Below the pieces are notes generated by a model, which saw only the letters and a list, made by a program, of their open reading frames with translations, did no database searches and was not told the origin of the DNA. DNA of 49,723 bases from an uncultured Desulfobulbaceae bacterium (GTDB lineage: Bacteria > Desulfobacterota > Desulfobulbia > Desulfobulbales > Desulfocapsaceae), in NCBI GenBank assembly GCA_903887485.1, contig CAISPV010000025.1, positions 1 to 49,723 of the forward strand, read 5' to 3'. Shown piece after piece: positions 33,684-42,521 of this stretch (its first letter is position 1; the number at the start of each line of letters is the position of its first letter). The position numbers and the translations under genes were made by a program.

Positions 33684-36557
33684 ATGCAAAGCACACAAAT
33701 CAAAACCTTACTGCTAATGCGCGGCAACGCCGATCCAAAAGTCGCCGACCTCAAAGCAGCCTTGCACAAAACCTTGGGCAAGGCTACGGCAGCAACCTAC
33801 CCCGGCTTGTCCAGCGGCAATAAATTCGATGCCGACACAGAGGACGCGTTGCGGGCCTGGCAGGCCAGTATTGGCTTGGTGGCTGACGGTATTGCTGGAC
33901 CGCGCACTCTGTCCGCCTTGGGCATTTTACCGCCTGCGAAGCTGGATGTAACGGTGGATACCGCCACTGTGAGCAAGCTATTTCCCTTCACCCGCACATC
34001 CAGCATCGCCGCTAATCTGCCTTATGTAACGGCGGCGCTGGCGGCTTTCGGCCTGACCAGCAAGGACATGATCTGCGTTGCGCTGGGTACGATACGCGCC
34101 GAGACCGAGGGCTTTGTGCCGATTGCCGAATTGCCTTCGCACTTCAACACGCTGCCCGGCCAGGCCGCTTTCAGCGCCTATGAACGCAAGCTGGGCAACA
34201 AGAATCCCGGCGATGGGGCGCGCTATCGCGGGCGGGGTTATGTGCAGTTGACTGGCCTCAGCAATTACATCACTTACGGCGGCATCCTCGACATACCGCT
34301 GGCAGACAACCCCGAGAGCGCTTGCGCGCCGGAAGTTGCCGCCTGCTTGTTGGCCGCCTTTCTCAACGAGAACAAGATAAAACTGCAAGCCGAGCTCGCG
34401 AAGAACGACCTGAAAGCCGTGCGCAAAGTTGTCAATGGTGGTAGCCACGGGCTGGATCGTTTTACCGAAGCATTCAATGCAGGCCAGAAAGTGTGGGCTG
34501 TCGCACTGTCGCTGGCCGGTGCAGCACGCAAGGTAGCTCCCGTCGCGGCGCGGCGTGCCGCGCTCAATGTGACGAGCGACCCGAAGGATTTGCGCGACCG
34601 CTCATATACGCCGCCGCCAAACTCGCTGCCGCAGATGTACCCGACAAATGACAACATCAAGCATTTCATGGGAGCCTATACCAAAGCCGGTCTCATTCTG
34701 GACCAAGGGCAGGAAGGTGCATGCACCGGGTTCGGCTTGGCTTGCGTCATCAACTACCTGCGCTGGCATGCCGCCGGAATGCCAGCAAAACTCGAATCCG
34801 TCAGCCCACGTATGCTGTACCACTTCGCCCGCCGCTTCGACGAATACGAGGGTGAAGACTACGATGGCTCAAGCTGCCGGGGCGCGCTCAAGGGCTGGTA
34901 TTACAACGGGGTATGCGTCAAATCGAAATGGCCTTACGCAACGGGAAGGGACACCCTGCCCAAGCCGGGCTGGGATAGCGATGCCATCGAGCGGACACTG
35001 GGCGTGTATTACCGGATAGACCTCCAGACCATCACCGACTTGCAGGTAGCTATTCAGGAAGTCGGCGCGATTTACGTTTCGTCCTATACCCACAAGGGTT
35101 GGGATGCGGTAACGACCAGCACCACGCAGCCCGCATCCCATGCTGATCTGCCGGTGATACCCTACGATGGCAAGCCGTCGCGCAAAGGTGGCCACTCATT
35201 CGCCCTGGTGGGGTTTAACCGCACCGGCTTCGTGGTGCAGAATTCGTGGGGCAACAACTGGGGCGCGGGCGGATTTGCGGTCATCAGCTATGCGGACTGG
35301 CTGGTGCATGCCATGGATGCATGGGTCGCCGCCATGGGCGTGCCGGGGGTGGTATCGGGGCGCCTCACGTCGAGTGGCAGCAAGCATACAGCCGCCGCCG
35401 CTGGCGCCGCACACACCAACTGGTGGGACGAAGAAAAGGCCTACCAGCACAGCATCGTGCTGGGCAACAACGGACACGTCAACCACTTCGACAAACTGGA
35501 CGAAGTAACGCGCACGCTACAGCACCAGGCCTGTGTCATGCCGGGTGAATGGTTCCGGGAAAATCAGCGGCAAAAAAAACGCATCGTCATCTACGCCCAC
35601 GGCGGCCTCAACAGCGAAGCCAGCGCAATCCAGCGCGCCCAGGCGATGGGGCGATATTTCATGGGCAACGGCTGCTACCCGCTGTTCCTAGTGTGGAAAA
35701 GCGGCCTGCTCGAATCCATAGGCGACGTACTGGCGGACAAATTCGAATCCGGCACCGCAGAAAAAGCGGGCGGCATCCGCGACTGGATAAACGACAAAAT
35801 CACCGACCCCATCGTCGAAAAAACCATCGGACGCCCCTTCGCGCGCCCCCTGTGGACCGAGATGAAAGAAAACGCCGAACTGGCCTCAGAAAGCGGGCGC
35901 GGCGGCGACCTGCTCACCGACGCACTGCGCGGGCTGGCCAGCAGTTGGGGCAGTGAATTCGAAGTACACCTCATCGGCCATTCCGCAGGTTCCATCATGT
36001 TGGGCAGGCTGCTGAACAACCTCGCGCAAAAAGGCCTGACCGGCCACGTCAAAACGGTACACCTGTACGCCCCAGCCTGCACCGTCGCGTTTGCCAACCG
36101 CTACTACGCCCCGCATAAAGAAATCATGAACAACCTTTACATGGACATACTGGCGGATCAAAAAGAGCAAGACGACAACGTGGTGACCATTTACCAGAAA
36201 TCCCTGCTCTACTTCATCTCCAATGCGTTGGAGGCTGACACGCGACTCCCCATCCTGGGGCTGGCGAATGTCTACGATCAGAAATTCAACGGCTGGGATG
36301 GCACCTCATGCACAGCCGAAGCGCTCATCAACTGGCGCACTGCCGTGGAAAACAGCGGTCTGGAAAAGCGCAAAAAAATCCACGACGAAGAAAAATTCAT
36401 CACCTGCAGAGGAAACGGAGCGGATATACAACAGAAGACCGAAAGCCCATCGCACGGCGGCTTCGACAACAATATCGATGTCATCGGAGAAACGTTGAAG
36501 CGGATCGTTGGAGCGGTGGCGCTCGATATGCCGGTTGATGATCTGGTTGGGTTTTAG
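33684..36557 (+). CDS. Cassette 5: multi-enzyme lytic protein (PG-binding, GH19-like, papain-like, alpha/beta hydrolase)
   Basis: A 957-residue protein with GGAGG nine bases before the ATG. Four modules are visible. Residues ~12-80: peptidoglycan-binding type 1 repeat (FDADTEDALRAWQ, DGIAGPRTLSALG). ~98-275: GH19/lysozyme-like fold, with Glu140/Glu142 in RAETEGF and GARYRGRGYVQLTG. ~300-555: papain-like C1 peptidase, with LDQGQEGACTGFG (Cys347), GGHSFALVG (His504) and QNSWGNNWG (Asn520). ~630-957: alpha/beta hydrolase, with oxyanion loop YAHGG, GHSAG (Ser767) and a likely catalytic His924 in SHGGFDNN. No signal peptide. The set could attack cell wall, proteins and lipids, so an antibacterial or lysis role is inferred. 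High GC sets it apart from genes 2 and 3. No attC follows. Confidence 0.85.
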   Translation: MQSTQIKTLLLMRGNADPKVADLKAALHKTLGKATAATYPGLSSGNKFDADTEDALRAWQASIGLVADGIAGPRTLSALGILPPAKLDVTVDTATVSKLFPFTRTSSIAANLPYVTAALAAFGLTSKDMICVALGTIRAETEGFVPIAELPSHFNTLPGQAAFSAYERKLGNKNPGDGARYRGRGYVQLTGLSNYITYGGILDIPLADNPESACAPEVAACLLAAFLNENKIKLQAELAKNDLKAVRKVVNGGSHGLDRFTEAFNAGQKVWAVALSLAGAARKVAPVAARRAALNVTSDPKDLRDRSYTPPPNSLPQMYPTNDNIKHFMGAYTKAGLILDQGQEGACTGFGLACVINYLRWHAAGMPAKLESVSPRMLYHFARRFDEYEGEDYDGSSCRGALKGWYYNGVCVKSKWPYATGRDTLPKPGWDSDAIERTLGVYYRIDLQTITDLQVAIQEVGAIYVSSYTHKGWDAVTTSTTQPASHADLPVIPYDGKPSRKGGHSFALVGFNRTGFVVQNSWGNNWGAGGFAVISYADWLVHAMDAWVAAMGVPGVVSGRLTSSGSKHTAAAAGAAHTNWWDEEKAYQHSIVLGNNGHVNHFDKLDEVTRTLQHQACVMPGEWFRENQRQKKRIVIYAHGGLNSEASAIQRAQAMGRYFMGNGCYPLFLVWKSGLLESIGDVLADKFESGTAEKAGGIRDWINDKITDPIVEKTIGRPFARPLWTEMKENAELASESGRGGDLLTDALRGLASSWGSEFEVHLIGHSAGSIMLGRLLNNLAQKGLTGHVKTVHLYAPACTVAFANRYYAPHKEIMNNLYMDILADQKEQDDNVVTIYQKSLLYFISNALEADTRLPILGLANVYDQKFNGWDGTSCTAEALINWRTAVENSGLEKRKKIHDEEKFITCRGNGADIQQKTESPSHGGFDNNIDVIGETLKRIVGAVALDMPVDDLVGF

Positions 36558-36604
36558 GGGGTGGTTGAAAAATAGCGGAACTCAGATTGCGCTTATTCGA
36601 GTAC

Positions 36605-37663
36605 AAAGGGGACGTACTTAATATTTTCAGTTTTCATGATATACTGCCTTCATGCCTAGACATGCCCGCATAGATATTCCCGGATTGCTTCAGCACGTTA
36701 TCGTCAGAGGGATCGAGAAGTGCCCCATCTTCCTTGACGATCAAGACCGGGCAAATTTTCTCTCCCGCCTCCGCGTTCTCTTGTCGGAAACCGAAACCGA
36801 CTGCTACGCCTGGGCCTTGCTCGACAACCACTTTCACCTGTTACTGCAACCGAAACAACGGACACTGGCCGAGATCATGCGGCGCCTGCTGACCGGTTAC
36901 GCTGTGGTGTTCAATCTGCGCCACCATCGTACCGGACACCTTTTTCAAAACCGCTACAAGTCCATTGTCTGCGATAAAGACCCCTATTTTCTGGAGCTGG
37001 TGCGGTACATCCATCTGAACCCAGTACGGGCGGGAATTGTCGGAGATCTTGAGACGCTGGCGGCTTACCCTTGGTGCGGGCATTGCGAACTGCTCGGACG
37101 AGCATCCATGCCGATGATTCAAGTGGATGAGGTTTTGCCGCTCTTTGCAAGGCAGCGCAAGGCCGCACGGCAAAAATACGAATCTTTTATTGCCGATGGG
37201 TTCCATGACCACTCCATGACCAAGCTCTCAAGCGGCGGAAGACGATCGAGCAGGGCCCTGGACCCGTCCATTGCCGAAGATGCGATGTTTGACGACAGGA
37301 TCCTTGGAGGAGGGCATTTTGTCGAGCAAGTGCTGAACACGTCCAGCATCGTGCAGAACAATCACCGTATGCCGCTCACCGAACTGGTGCAGCGAGTGGC
37401 CACCTCTTTGCAGATCGCGCCGGCTACTTTGAGCGCCCCAAGCAAGGAACGGAACATTGTCCGCGCCAAAGCCATAATCAGCCACATAGCGGTCAGAAAG
37501 TTGGGGATCAAAGGGCTGGATGTCGCCGCCACGCTGGGCTATAGTTCGACAGCGGTGACCCAGGCGGCAAAAAGAGGTGAGGCGCTTCTGGCTGCGGAGA
37601 GAGATCTGGGAAAGATGTTGGGGGATATCACAAAACTTTAAATATCAGGAGCGTTCCGTTTTT
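36605..37663 (+). mobile_element. RAYT (REP-associated) transposon with imperfect terminal inverted repeats
   Basis: Left end AAAGGGGACGTACTTAATA (from 36605) and right end ACTTTAAATATCAGGAGCG plus TTCCGTTTTT (to about 37663) are imperfect reverse complements flanking one transposase gene. The same end is found alone at 30409-30450. IS200-like HUH elements of this kind move as single strands and often leave hairpin repeats. The right end touches the 3' end of the DUF2721 gene, whose stop codon (37662-37664) lies in the terminal T-run. Confidence 0.7.
36652..37641 (+). CDS. REP-associated tyrosine transposase (Y1/HUH)
   Basis: Single-strand transposase of the IS200/RAYT family. The HUH motif is LLDNHFHLLLQP (His60, His62) and the catalytic Tyr is Tyr119 in LVRYIHLNPVRAG, the usual RAYT signature. 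The N-terminus MPRHARIDIPG and HVIVRGIEK are also typical. Unlike minimal IS200 enzymes it has a C-terminal extension (about 230-329) with a DnaA domain IV-like helix-turn-helix (RAKAIISHIAVRKLGIKG, DVAATLGYSSTAVTQAAKR), a form seen in many Desulfobacterota RAYTs. 329 residues and apparently intact. Confidence 0.9.
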   Translation: MPRHARIDIPGLLQHVIVRGIEKCPIFLDDQDRANFLSRLRVLLSETETDCYAWALLDNHFHLLLQPKQRTLAEIMRRLLTGYAVVFNLRHHRTGHLFQNRYKSIVCDKDPYFLELVRYIHLNPVRAGIVGDLETLAAYPWCGHCELLGRASMPMIQVDEVLPLFARQRKAARQKYESFIADGFHDHSMTKLSSGGRRSSRALDPSIAEDAMFDDRILGGGHFVEQVLNTSSIVQNNHRMPLTELVQRVATSLQIAPATLSAPSKERNIVRAKAIISHIAVRKLGIKGLDVAATLGYSSTAVTQAAKRGEALLAAERDLGKMLGDITKL

Positions 37664-38066
37664 AATCCGGTCTCCCTTTGCTCTCCATCGAACACAACTC
37701 AAGATTAAGCGCCTCAACAGAGAGCAAAATTTCCCGAAACGAGATACCAAGAGAGGCAAGCAACAGGAATAAACTGATCGCGAACACGATCTTGCCGGCA
37801 AACTGCCAGCCAAAAAAAAGAAACAGCATACAGACCACGCAACTAAAAAGTCCTGCAACCCCACAGGCCTGCATATTTCTGATCAGCATCACCCGCCGAC
37901 GCAGACTCTTGATCTGAGAGAGTAAGATAGCATCAGGATTTACCTGATACCGATCATGCAGGTTGCGGATCCGCGAACCAAGGGCCAGAAAGCGATTGGT
38001 ATAGGCGATAAGAAGAAAGGTCACGGCCGGAAAAAGCAGGGCTGGTGTGGTAAAAGTGATATCCAT
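37662..38066 (-). CDS. DUF2721 membrane protein
   Basis: A 134-residue protein starting MDITFTTPALLFPAVTF, with LLIAYTNRFLALGSRIR close behind, the hallmark of the DUF2721 family. Three hydrophobic segments (about 8-24, 68-84, 88-108) flank a conserved polar stretch (QIKSLRRRVMLIRNMQ). The function of the family is unknown. The stop codon falls in the T-run at the right end of the RAYT element, so the insertion may have replaced the last few residues. It is the first core gene on the right of the island. Confidence 0.8.
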   Translation of the reverse strand: MDITFTTPALLFPAVTFLLIAYTNRFLALGSRIRNLHDRYQVNPDAILLSQIKSLRRRVMLIRNMQACGVAGLFSCVVCMLFLFFGWQFAGKIVFAISLFLLLASLGISFREILLSVEALNLELCSMESKGRPD

Positions 38067-38261
38067 GGCTAAATTTGCTCCGGTAAGTCCCGTCTGTTGC
38101 TAAGATTCAGGGCATGTTGACGGATGTCGTAACTGTACAATCCACCCCCCTGTTTGACACAGAAAGACAATACGTTATCTATCAAAAAATCAAATATTTA
38201 CCCTGGTTCAGGGCTGGGAGCAAGAAATTTATCACCAACGCAGTTTGTTCTCTCAATTTCC

Positions 38262-38289
38262 TTGACGTCCGCGCCATTAGGGGTATAGT
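38262..38289 (+). promoter_or_regulatory. Sigma-70 promoter of pal
   Basis: TTGACG (38262-38267), 16-bp spacer, TATAGT (38284-38289), about 90 bp before the pal start. The 313-bp gap between DUF2721 and pal holds little else: a second TTGACT near 38335 and no gene. Confidence 0.65.
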
Positions 38290-38379
38290 AAATTTCGCAT
38301 CGAATTATATTCCCCCAGTTCAATCAAGTTTTGACTTGACTGGAAACAACAATTTCTCCCTTTTCTAAAAGTGAACATC

Positions 38380-38961
38380 ATGAAAAAAAAGACCCTGCAT
38401 ACCCTTCTCTTTCTGACTCTCATTGGCTCACTCACCCTTGTTTCCGGAGGTTGCAGTAAAAAAGAAGTCACCCCCCCAACATCAGGAGGAGCTGCAGGTG
38501 GCAATACTGTGAACTATCCAGACGCAACCGGCAGCGCCAGTGGCACGCTGGATGACTCCACCAATCAGAAAAACGGCAGCTTTGGTCAAGGCGAGCAAAG
38601 CGATGACTATAAACGCCAGCATGGCCGCTCTTCTGCCCAGTTTCAACCAATCTACTTTGATTTTGACCAGTCAAGTATCCGCAAAGATATGGCCCAGAAT
38701 CTGGTGGCCAATGCCAAATACATGAAATCATCATCAGAGTCCATCGTTATTGAAGGCAACTGCGATGCCCGGGGCACCAATGAGTACAACCTGGCCCTTG
38801 GTGAAAGACGGGCAATCAACGCCAAAAAATACATGGTGGATCTTGGCGTGAACGCTTCACGAATCCGCACCGTCAGCTATGGCGAGGAAAGACCACTCTT
38901 TGAAGGATCAGATGAATCAAGTTATCAATACAACAGACGCGATGACTTTGTTATTGAATAA
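38380..38961 (+). CDS. pal: Peptidoglycan-associated lipoprotein Pal
   Basis: Outer-membrane lipoprotein that ties the envelope to peptidoglycan in the Tol-Pal system. The ATG at 38380 gives MKKKTLHTLLFLTL, and the signal peptide ends in the lipobox VSGGC. A Gly/Ser/Asn-rich linker (about 25-85) leads to the OmpA-like domain (YFDFDQSSIRKDM, IEGNCDARGTNEYNLALGE, RIRTVSYGEERPLFEG) with the Asp and Arg that hold meso-DAP. 193 residues. tolB or tolA genes are not adjacent; it is a single-gene unit with its own promoter and terminator. YbgF-type neighbours are absent. Confidence 0.9.
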   Translation: MKKKTLHTLLFLTLIGSLTLVSGGCSKKEVTPPTSGGAAGGNTVNYPDATGSASGTLDDSTNQKNGSFGQGEQSDDYKRQHGRSSAQFQPIYFDFDQSSIRKDMAQNLVANAKYMKSSSESIVIEGNCDARGTNEYNLALGERRAINAKKYMVDLGVNASRIRTVSYGEERPLFEGSDESSYQYNRRDDFVIE

Positions 38962-38987
38962 TTTTTTCTCTTCTTGATATAAAAAAA

Positions 38988-39021
38988 GGGCCGATACTCA
39001 AAATAGTATCGGCCCTTTTTT
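38988..39021. terminator. Bidirectional Rho-independent terminator between pal and cmk
   Basis: Perfect 11-bp stem GGGCCGATACT/AGTATCGGCCC with loop CAAAAT, flanked by an A-run on the left and a T-run on the right. It lies between the convergent genes pal and cmk and can stop transcription from both sides. Confidence 0.95.
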
Positions 39022-39051
39022 ATTGTTTTTATCCTTACGACTGACACAAAT

Positions 39052-39750
39052 TCAAGTTCTTTTTGCCTGAACAACCTCCAGCATCTTTGTGCATACCCCG
39101 TCAATATCAAGAGAGGTGGTATCAATACTGAGCGCATCATCAGCCTTTTGCAACGGGGCTAATGTCCGCTCCTGATCATCGCGGTCACGTTTGGTAATCA
39201 TGGCCAGCAACTCCTGGGCGTCAACCTCCTGACCGGCAGATCGAAGTTGCGCCACTCGTCTGCGGGCCCGTTCTCCAAGATCTGCTTCCAGATAAAACTT
39301 CCAACGGGCATCAGGAAAAACCACGGTGCCAGTATCTCTTCCTTCGGCAACGATCTTTCCCTTGTGGCCAAGAACCTGCTGCATCTCGGTCAACCTCTTT
39401 CTCACCACCGGAATTGCCGACACCCTCGAGGCCAGCATCCCTGCCTCAGGGGTGCGAATCGCGCTGCTCACATCCTGGCCGTTGACCACAACCCCCACAT
39501 CACCATCTTCCTGTTTGGCCGGCAACAACTGTAAATCCAACCCGGCAAGGGTAGAAGCCACCGCCTGCTCATCAGTCAGGTCTATCTGCAATTGCTGGAG
39601 ACATAATCCCACCGCCCGATACATGGCGCCCGTATCCAGATAGGTATAGCCAAGGGCCGCTGCTACCTTTCGACTCAAGGTCGATTTCCCTACCCCAGAT
39701 GGTCCATCAATCGTAACAATCTCCCGCTTTTCCGGCAAATCCTCAGACAT
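39052..39750 (-). CDS. cmk: Cytidylate kinase
   Basis: Phosphorylates CMP and dCMP. P-loop DGPSGVGKSTLSRK, TGAMYRAVG and the CMP-side GRDTGTVVFPDA are all present; the LID region RDRDDQERTLAPL is typical. The ATG at 39750 gives 232 residues; a second ATG at 39762 is possible. It overlaps the end of hisC by 8 bp, so it is coupled to that gene. ispH and rpsA, common neighbours of cmk, are not here. Confidence 0.95.
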   Translation of the reverse strand: MSEDLPEKREIVTIDGPSGVGKSTLSRKVAAALGYTYLDTGAMYRAVGLCLQQLQIDLTDEQAVASTLAGLDLQLLPAKQEDGDVGVVVNGQDVSSAIRTPEAGMLASRVSAIPVVRKRLTEMQQVLGHKGKIVAEGRDTGTVVFPDARWKFYLEADLGERARRRVAQLRSAGQEVDAQELLAMITKRDRDDQERTLAPLQKADDALSIDTTSLDIDGVCTKMLEVVQAKRT

Positions 39751-40855
39751 AGGAAAGCTCATGCAGACACACGGACAACGCGGCCAGAAAGCGATTATTT
39801 TCCTCTTCACTGCCCACGGTAATACGCACCATATCGGTATAACCATAGGGTTTCATCGAGCGAATAATAACCCCTTTGTAGAGCATGGCCTCATACAGTG
39901 CCGTGGCATCACCCTGCACATCAATCAGAAAAAAATTAGTCTGCGATGGATAACTTTTACATCCCAGTTTCTCCACTTCACTCTGCAGATACCGCAACCC
40001 TTCACGGGTTCGCCGCAGGGTTTGCTGATAAAACTCTTCGTCCTCAAGAGCGGCGAGGGCGCCAATCTGAGCCAGTTGATTCACATTAAAAGGCTGCCGC
40101 ACCTTATGCAGATTCTCCGCCACCTGGGACGGCATCAAACCATAGCCGATGCGCAACCCGGCCAGGCCGTATGCCTTGGAAAAAGTACGCAGAGACACCA
40201 CCCCGCACCGCCCCTTGGTGTTACGGACCAGAGAAAAGATATCGACCTGAAGGTCACTGTCCATAAAATCCACATAGGCCTCATCAAGCACCACCAACAC
40301 TGATTCCGGAACCTTGCTGAGAAAGGCATACAGGTCGGTAGGTTTAATCGGACTACCAGTGGGATTATTGGGATTATCAAGAAAAATCAGTCGTGTCCTG
40401 TCGGTAACGGTAGCCCGAATCGTGGCCAGATCATGATGCATCCTGGTCAAAGGGATAACACTATTCACTCCGCCCCGGACCTGGACAATCTTTTGATACA
40501 TGAGAAACGAGGGATGGCTGGTAATAACCTCATCCCCTGTCTGGACATAGGCCTTGACCAACATCTCAATAATCTCATTGGAACCATTGCCCAGCACAAT
40601 TTCTTCGGGGGCAAATCCAAGTTTTTCGGCCAAGGCATGGACCAGACGGTAACAACTCCCATCAGGATAACGATGCAGGTTGTCCAGCGCCCCACGGATG
40701 GCCTGAATAGCCTTGGGGGAGGGCCCCCAGGGATTTTCATTGGAGGCCATCTTGATAGAGCCACTGACTCCATACTCCCTTTCCAGTTCCTCTAAGGGTT
40801 TACCTGGTGGATAAGGAACTATAGATGCAATATTATCAGGTACCTGGATCTTCAT
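39743..40855 (-). CDS. hisC: Histidinol-phosphate aminotransferase
   Basis: PLP class I/II aminotransferase of histidine synthesis. MASNENPWGPSP, HRYPDG, FLDNPNNPTG and the PLP lysine in TFSKAYGLAGLRIGY are the HisC set. The ATG at 40855 is chosen because AGAGG lies five bases upstream; the GTG six bases earlier is too near. 370 residues. No other his gene is adjacent. Related enzymes accept phenylpyruvate or imidazole acetol phosphate, so a broader role in aromatic amino-acid synthesis is possible. Confidence 0.92.
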   Translation of the reverse strand: MKIQVPDNIASIVPYPPGKPLEELEREYGVSGSIKMASNENPWGPSPKAIQAIRGALDNLHRYPDGSCYRLVHALAEKLGFAPEEIVLGNGSNEIIEMLVKAYVQTGDEVITSHPSFLMYQKIVQVRGGVNSVIPLTRMHHDLATIRATVTDRTRLIFLDNPNNPTGSPIKPTDLYAFLSKVPESVLVVLDEAYVDFMDSDLQVDIFSLVRNTKGRCGVVSLRTFSKAYGLAGLRIGYGLMPSQVAENLHKVRQPFNVNQLAQIGALAALEDEEFYQQTLRRTREGLRYLQSEVEKLGCKSYPSQTNFFLIDVQGDATALYEAMLYKGVIIRSMKPYGYTDMVRITVGSEEENNRFLAALSVCLHELSYV

Positions 40856-40902
40856 CCCCACCTCTTCACAATTCGATTTAACAATCTTGATTAATTATGC
40901 CG

Positions 40903-42363
40903 TTACGCAATTCCAGGCCGTTGTGGCGGCAGGTTCAACCCTTGTTCCAGGTTATAAGCAACCTTAAACAAAGAATCTTCCCTGAAATGAGCCCCTTGGA
41001 GCTGAATGCCAATGGGCAATCCATCTCGACTAAAACCGCCAGGCACCGAGATACCTGGAATTCCCGCCAGATTAGCAGAGATAGTCAACACGTCCGAAAG
41101 GTACATGGCCAAAGGGTTCTCGGCCTTCTCTCCCAACTTCCAGGCCGGAGTAGGAACAACAGGGGAAATCAGGACATCGCACTGCTCAAAAGCGCGATTA
41201 AAATCACCCAGAATCAGGGTACGAACCTGGGAGGCCTTTTTATAATATGCATCATAATACCCGGCAGACAGGGCATAGGTGCCAATCAGGATCCGCCGTT
41301 TCACCTCGGCGCCAAACCCCTGTGAACGGGTCTCCTTGTACATCTCCATGAGGGTCTTCACTTCCAGGTCTCGAAAGCCATAAGAAACACCGTCATAGCG
41401 CGCCAGATTGGAGCTTGCCTCAGCCGTGGCAATCAGATAATAAACAGCGACACAATAATCTGTACGCGGCAGCGATACCTCAATAATCTCCGCCCCTGCA
41501 TCCCTGAGCACGTCAATGCCGTGGGTCACAACCGCCCGAACCTCCGGATCTAACCCCTCGCCAAAATATTCCCTGGGTACCCCCACCCGCATCCCTTGCA
41601 GACCTTTGGTAAGAGAGGAGCTGAAATCAGGTACCTCCTGCCTGACCGATGTCGAATCCTTGGGATCATAGCCGCTGATGGCATTCATCATCAAGGCGCA
41701 ATCAGTGACATCACGGGTGAGAGGACCAATCTGATCCAGGGAAGAGGCAAAGGCCACCAGACCATAGCGCGAAACCAGACCATAGGTTGGTTTAATCCCT
41801 ACAATACCGCAAAGAGAGGCTGGCTGGCGAATGGAGCCGCCAGTATCCGAACCAAGGGAACCTGGACATTCCAGGGCCGCAACCGATGCGGCAGAACCAC
41901 CGGAAGACCCCCCACTCACAAATCCCAGTTTCCACGGATTTTCAGGGACCCGAAAGGCACAATTCTCCGAGGTTGACCCCATGGCAAATTCATCCATGGC
42001 TACCTTGCCAAGAATAACCGCACCTTGCCCCTTCAGCTTTTCGACAACAGTTGCATCGTAAGGAGGGACAAAATGTTCGAGCATCCGGGAACCACAGGTG
42101 GTAACAATCCCTTTGGTGCAGAGCAAATCTTTTATGGAGAGTGGAATACCACATAAGGGCTGCGCATCGCCACGAGCCCGAATCATATCCGCCTCGTCGG
42201 CCTGGGCCAGGGCCAGTTCCGGAGTAACTACCAGAAAGGCCTTAACCTTATCATCAACGGCCTTGGTACGTTCAAGACAACTTTGGGTTAATTCACGGGA
42301 CGAGAGGCTTCCTGCGGCCAATTGCCCGCTTGCCTGGGCAATGGTTAATTCATACGGATTCAT
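40903..42363 (-). CDS. gatA: Aspartyl/glutamyl-tRNA(Asn/Gln) amidotransferase subunit A
   Basis: Amidase that frees ammonia from glutamine for Gln-tRNA(Gln) formation. The amidase signature GGSSGGSAAS is present, with the catalytic triad Lys78 (SIKDLL), Ser153 and Ser177 (GSDTGGSIRQP), matching family spacing. GAGG is five bases from the ATG at 42363, which is better than the TTG before it. 486 residues. gatC lies upstream on the same strand but 158 bp away, with a large hairpin between; gatB is not in the window. Confidence 0.95.
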   Translation of the reverse strand: MNPYELTIAQASGQLAAGSLSSRELTQSCLERTKAVDDKVKAFLVVTPELALAQADEADMIRARGDAQPLCGIPLSIKDLLCTKGIVTTCGSRMLEHFVPPYDATVVEKLKGQGAVILGKVAMDEFAMGSTSENCAFRVPENPWKLGFVSGGSSGGSAASVAALECPGSLGSDTGGSIRQPASLCGIVGIKPTYGLVSRYGLVAFASSLDQIGPLTRDVTDCALMMNAISGYDPKDSTSVRQEVPDFSSSLTKGLQGMRVGVPREYFGEGLDPEVRAVVTHGIDVLRDAGAEIIEVSLPRTDYCVAVYYLIATAEASSNLARYDGVSYGFRDLEVKTLMEMYKETRSQGFGAEVKRRILIGTYALSAGYYDAYYKKASQVRTLILGDFNRAFEQCDVLISPVVPTPAWKLGEKAENPLAMYLSDVLTISANLAGIPGISVPGGFSRDGLPIGIQLQGAHFREDSLFKVAYNLEQGLNLPPQRPGIA

Positions 42364-42403
42364 CAATACCTCAAAAAATAATCGCTCTCAATAAAAACAG
42401 TTT

Positions 42404-42456
42404 AGGAGCCGTTACGAAATAACTTGTCTCTTTATGACTGTTTCGTTACGGCTCCT
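42404..42456. repeat. 16-bp perfect inverted repeat between gatC and gatA
   Basis: AGGAGCCGTTACGAAA (42404-42419) and TTTCGTTACGGCTCCT (42441-42456) are perfect reverse complements around a 21-bp loop. A diverged version occurs at 45051-45103. It has no T-run and is therefore not a standard terminator; it looks like a small interspersed hairpin repeat. Confidence 0.75.
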
Positions 42457-42521
42457 TATGCCGTTTTCGCCATTAAGATGTCCATGTTATTTCTTTACAA
42501 CGGCTTGTCTCCGGATGACCT

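Larger units (their letters stand above)
30744..36557 (+). mobile_element. Integron cassette array without integrase (CALIN)
   Basis: Five attC-like sites alternate with five genes, all on the plus strand: attC, gene 1, attC, gene 2, attC, gene 3, attC, gene 4, attC, gene 5. Genes 1-4 each end on a TAA that forms part of the following site's TAAC/TAAT box, the normal layout of integron cassettes. No intI gene and no attI are visible in the window. The genes differ in base composition: genes 2 and 3 are AT-rich, gene 5 is GC-rich. The attC sites differ in length (about 52 to 93 bp), so the cassettes come from several sources. A RAYT transposon lies where the last attC would be expected. Confidence 0.82.

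Noticed and set aside
36558-36651. An attC site after the large cassette gene
   Set aside because: The sequence between the stop codon and the RAYT left end shows no TAAC/GTT pair or paired boxes; the site is probably lost.
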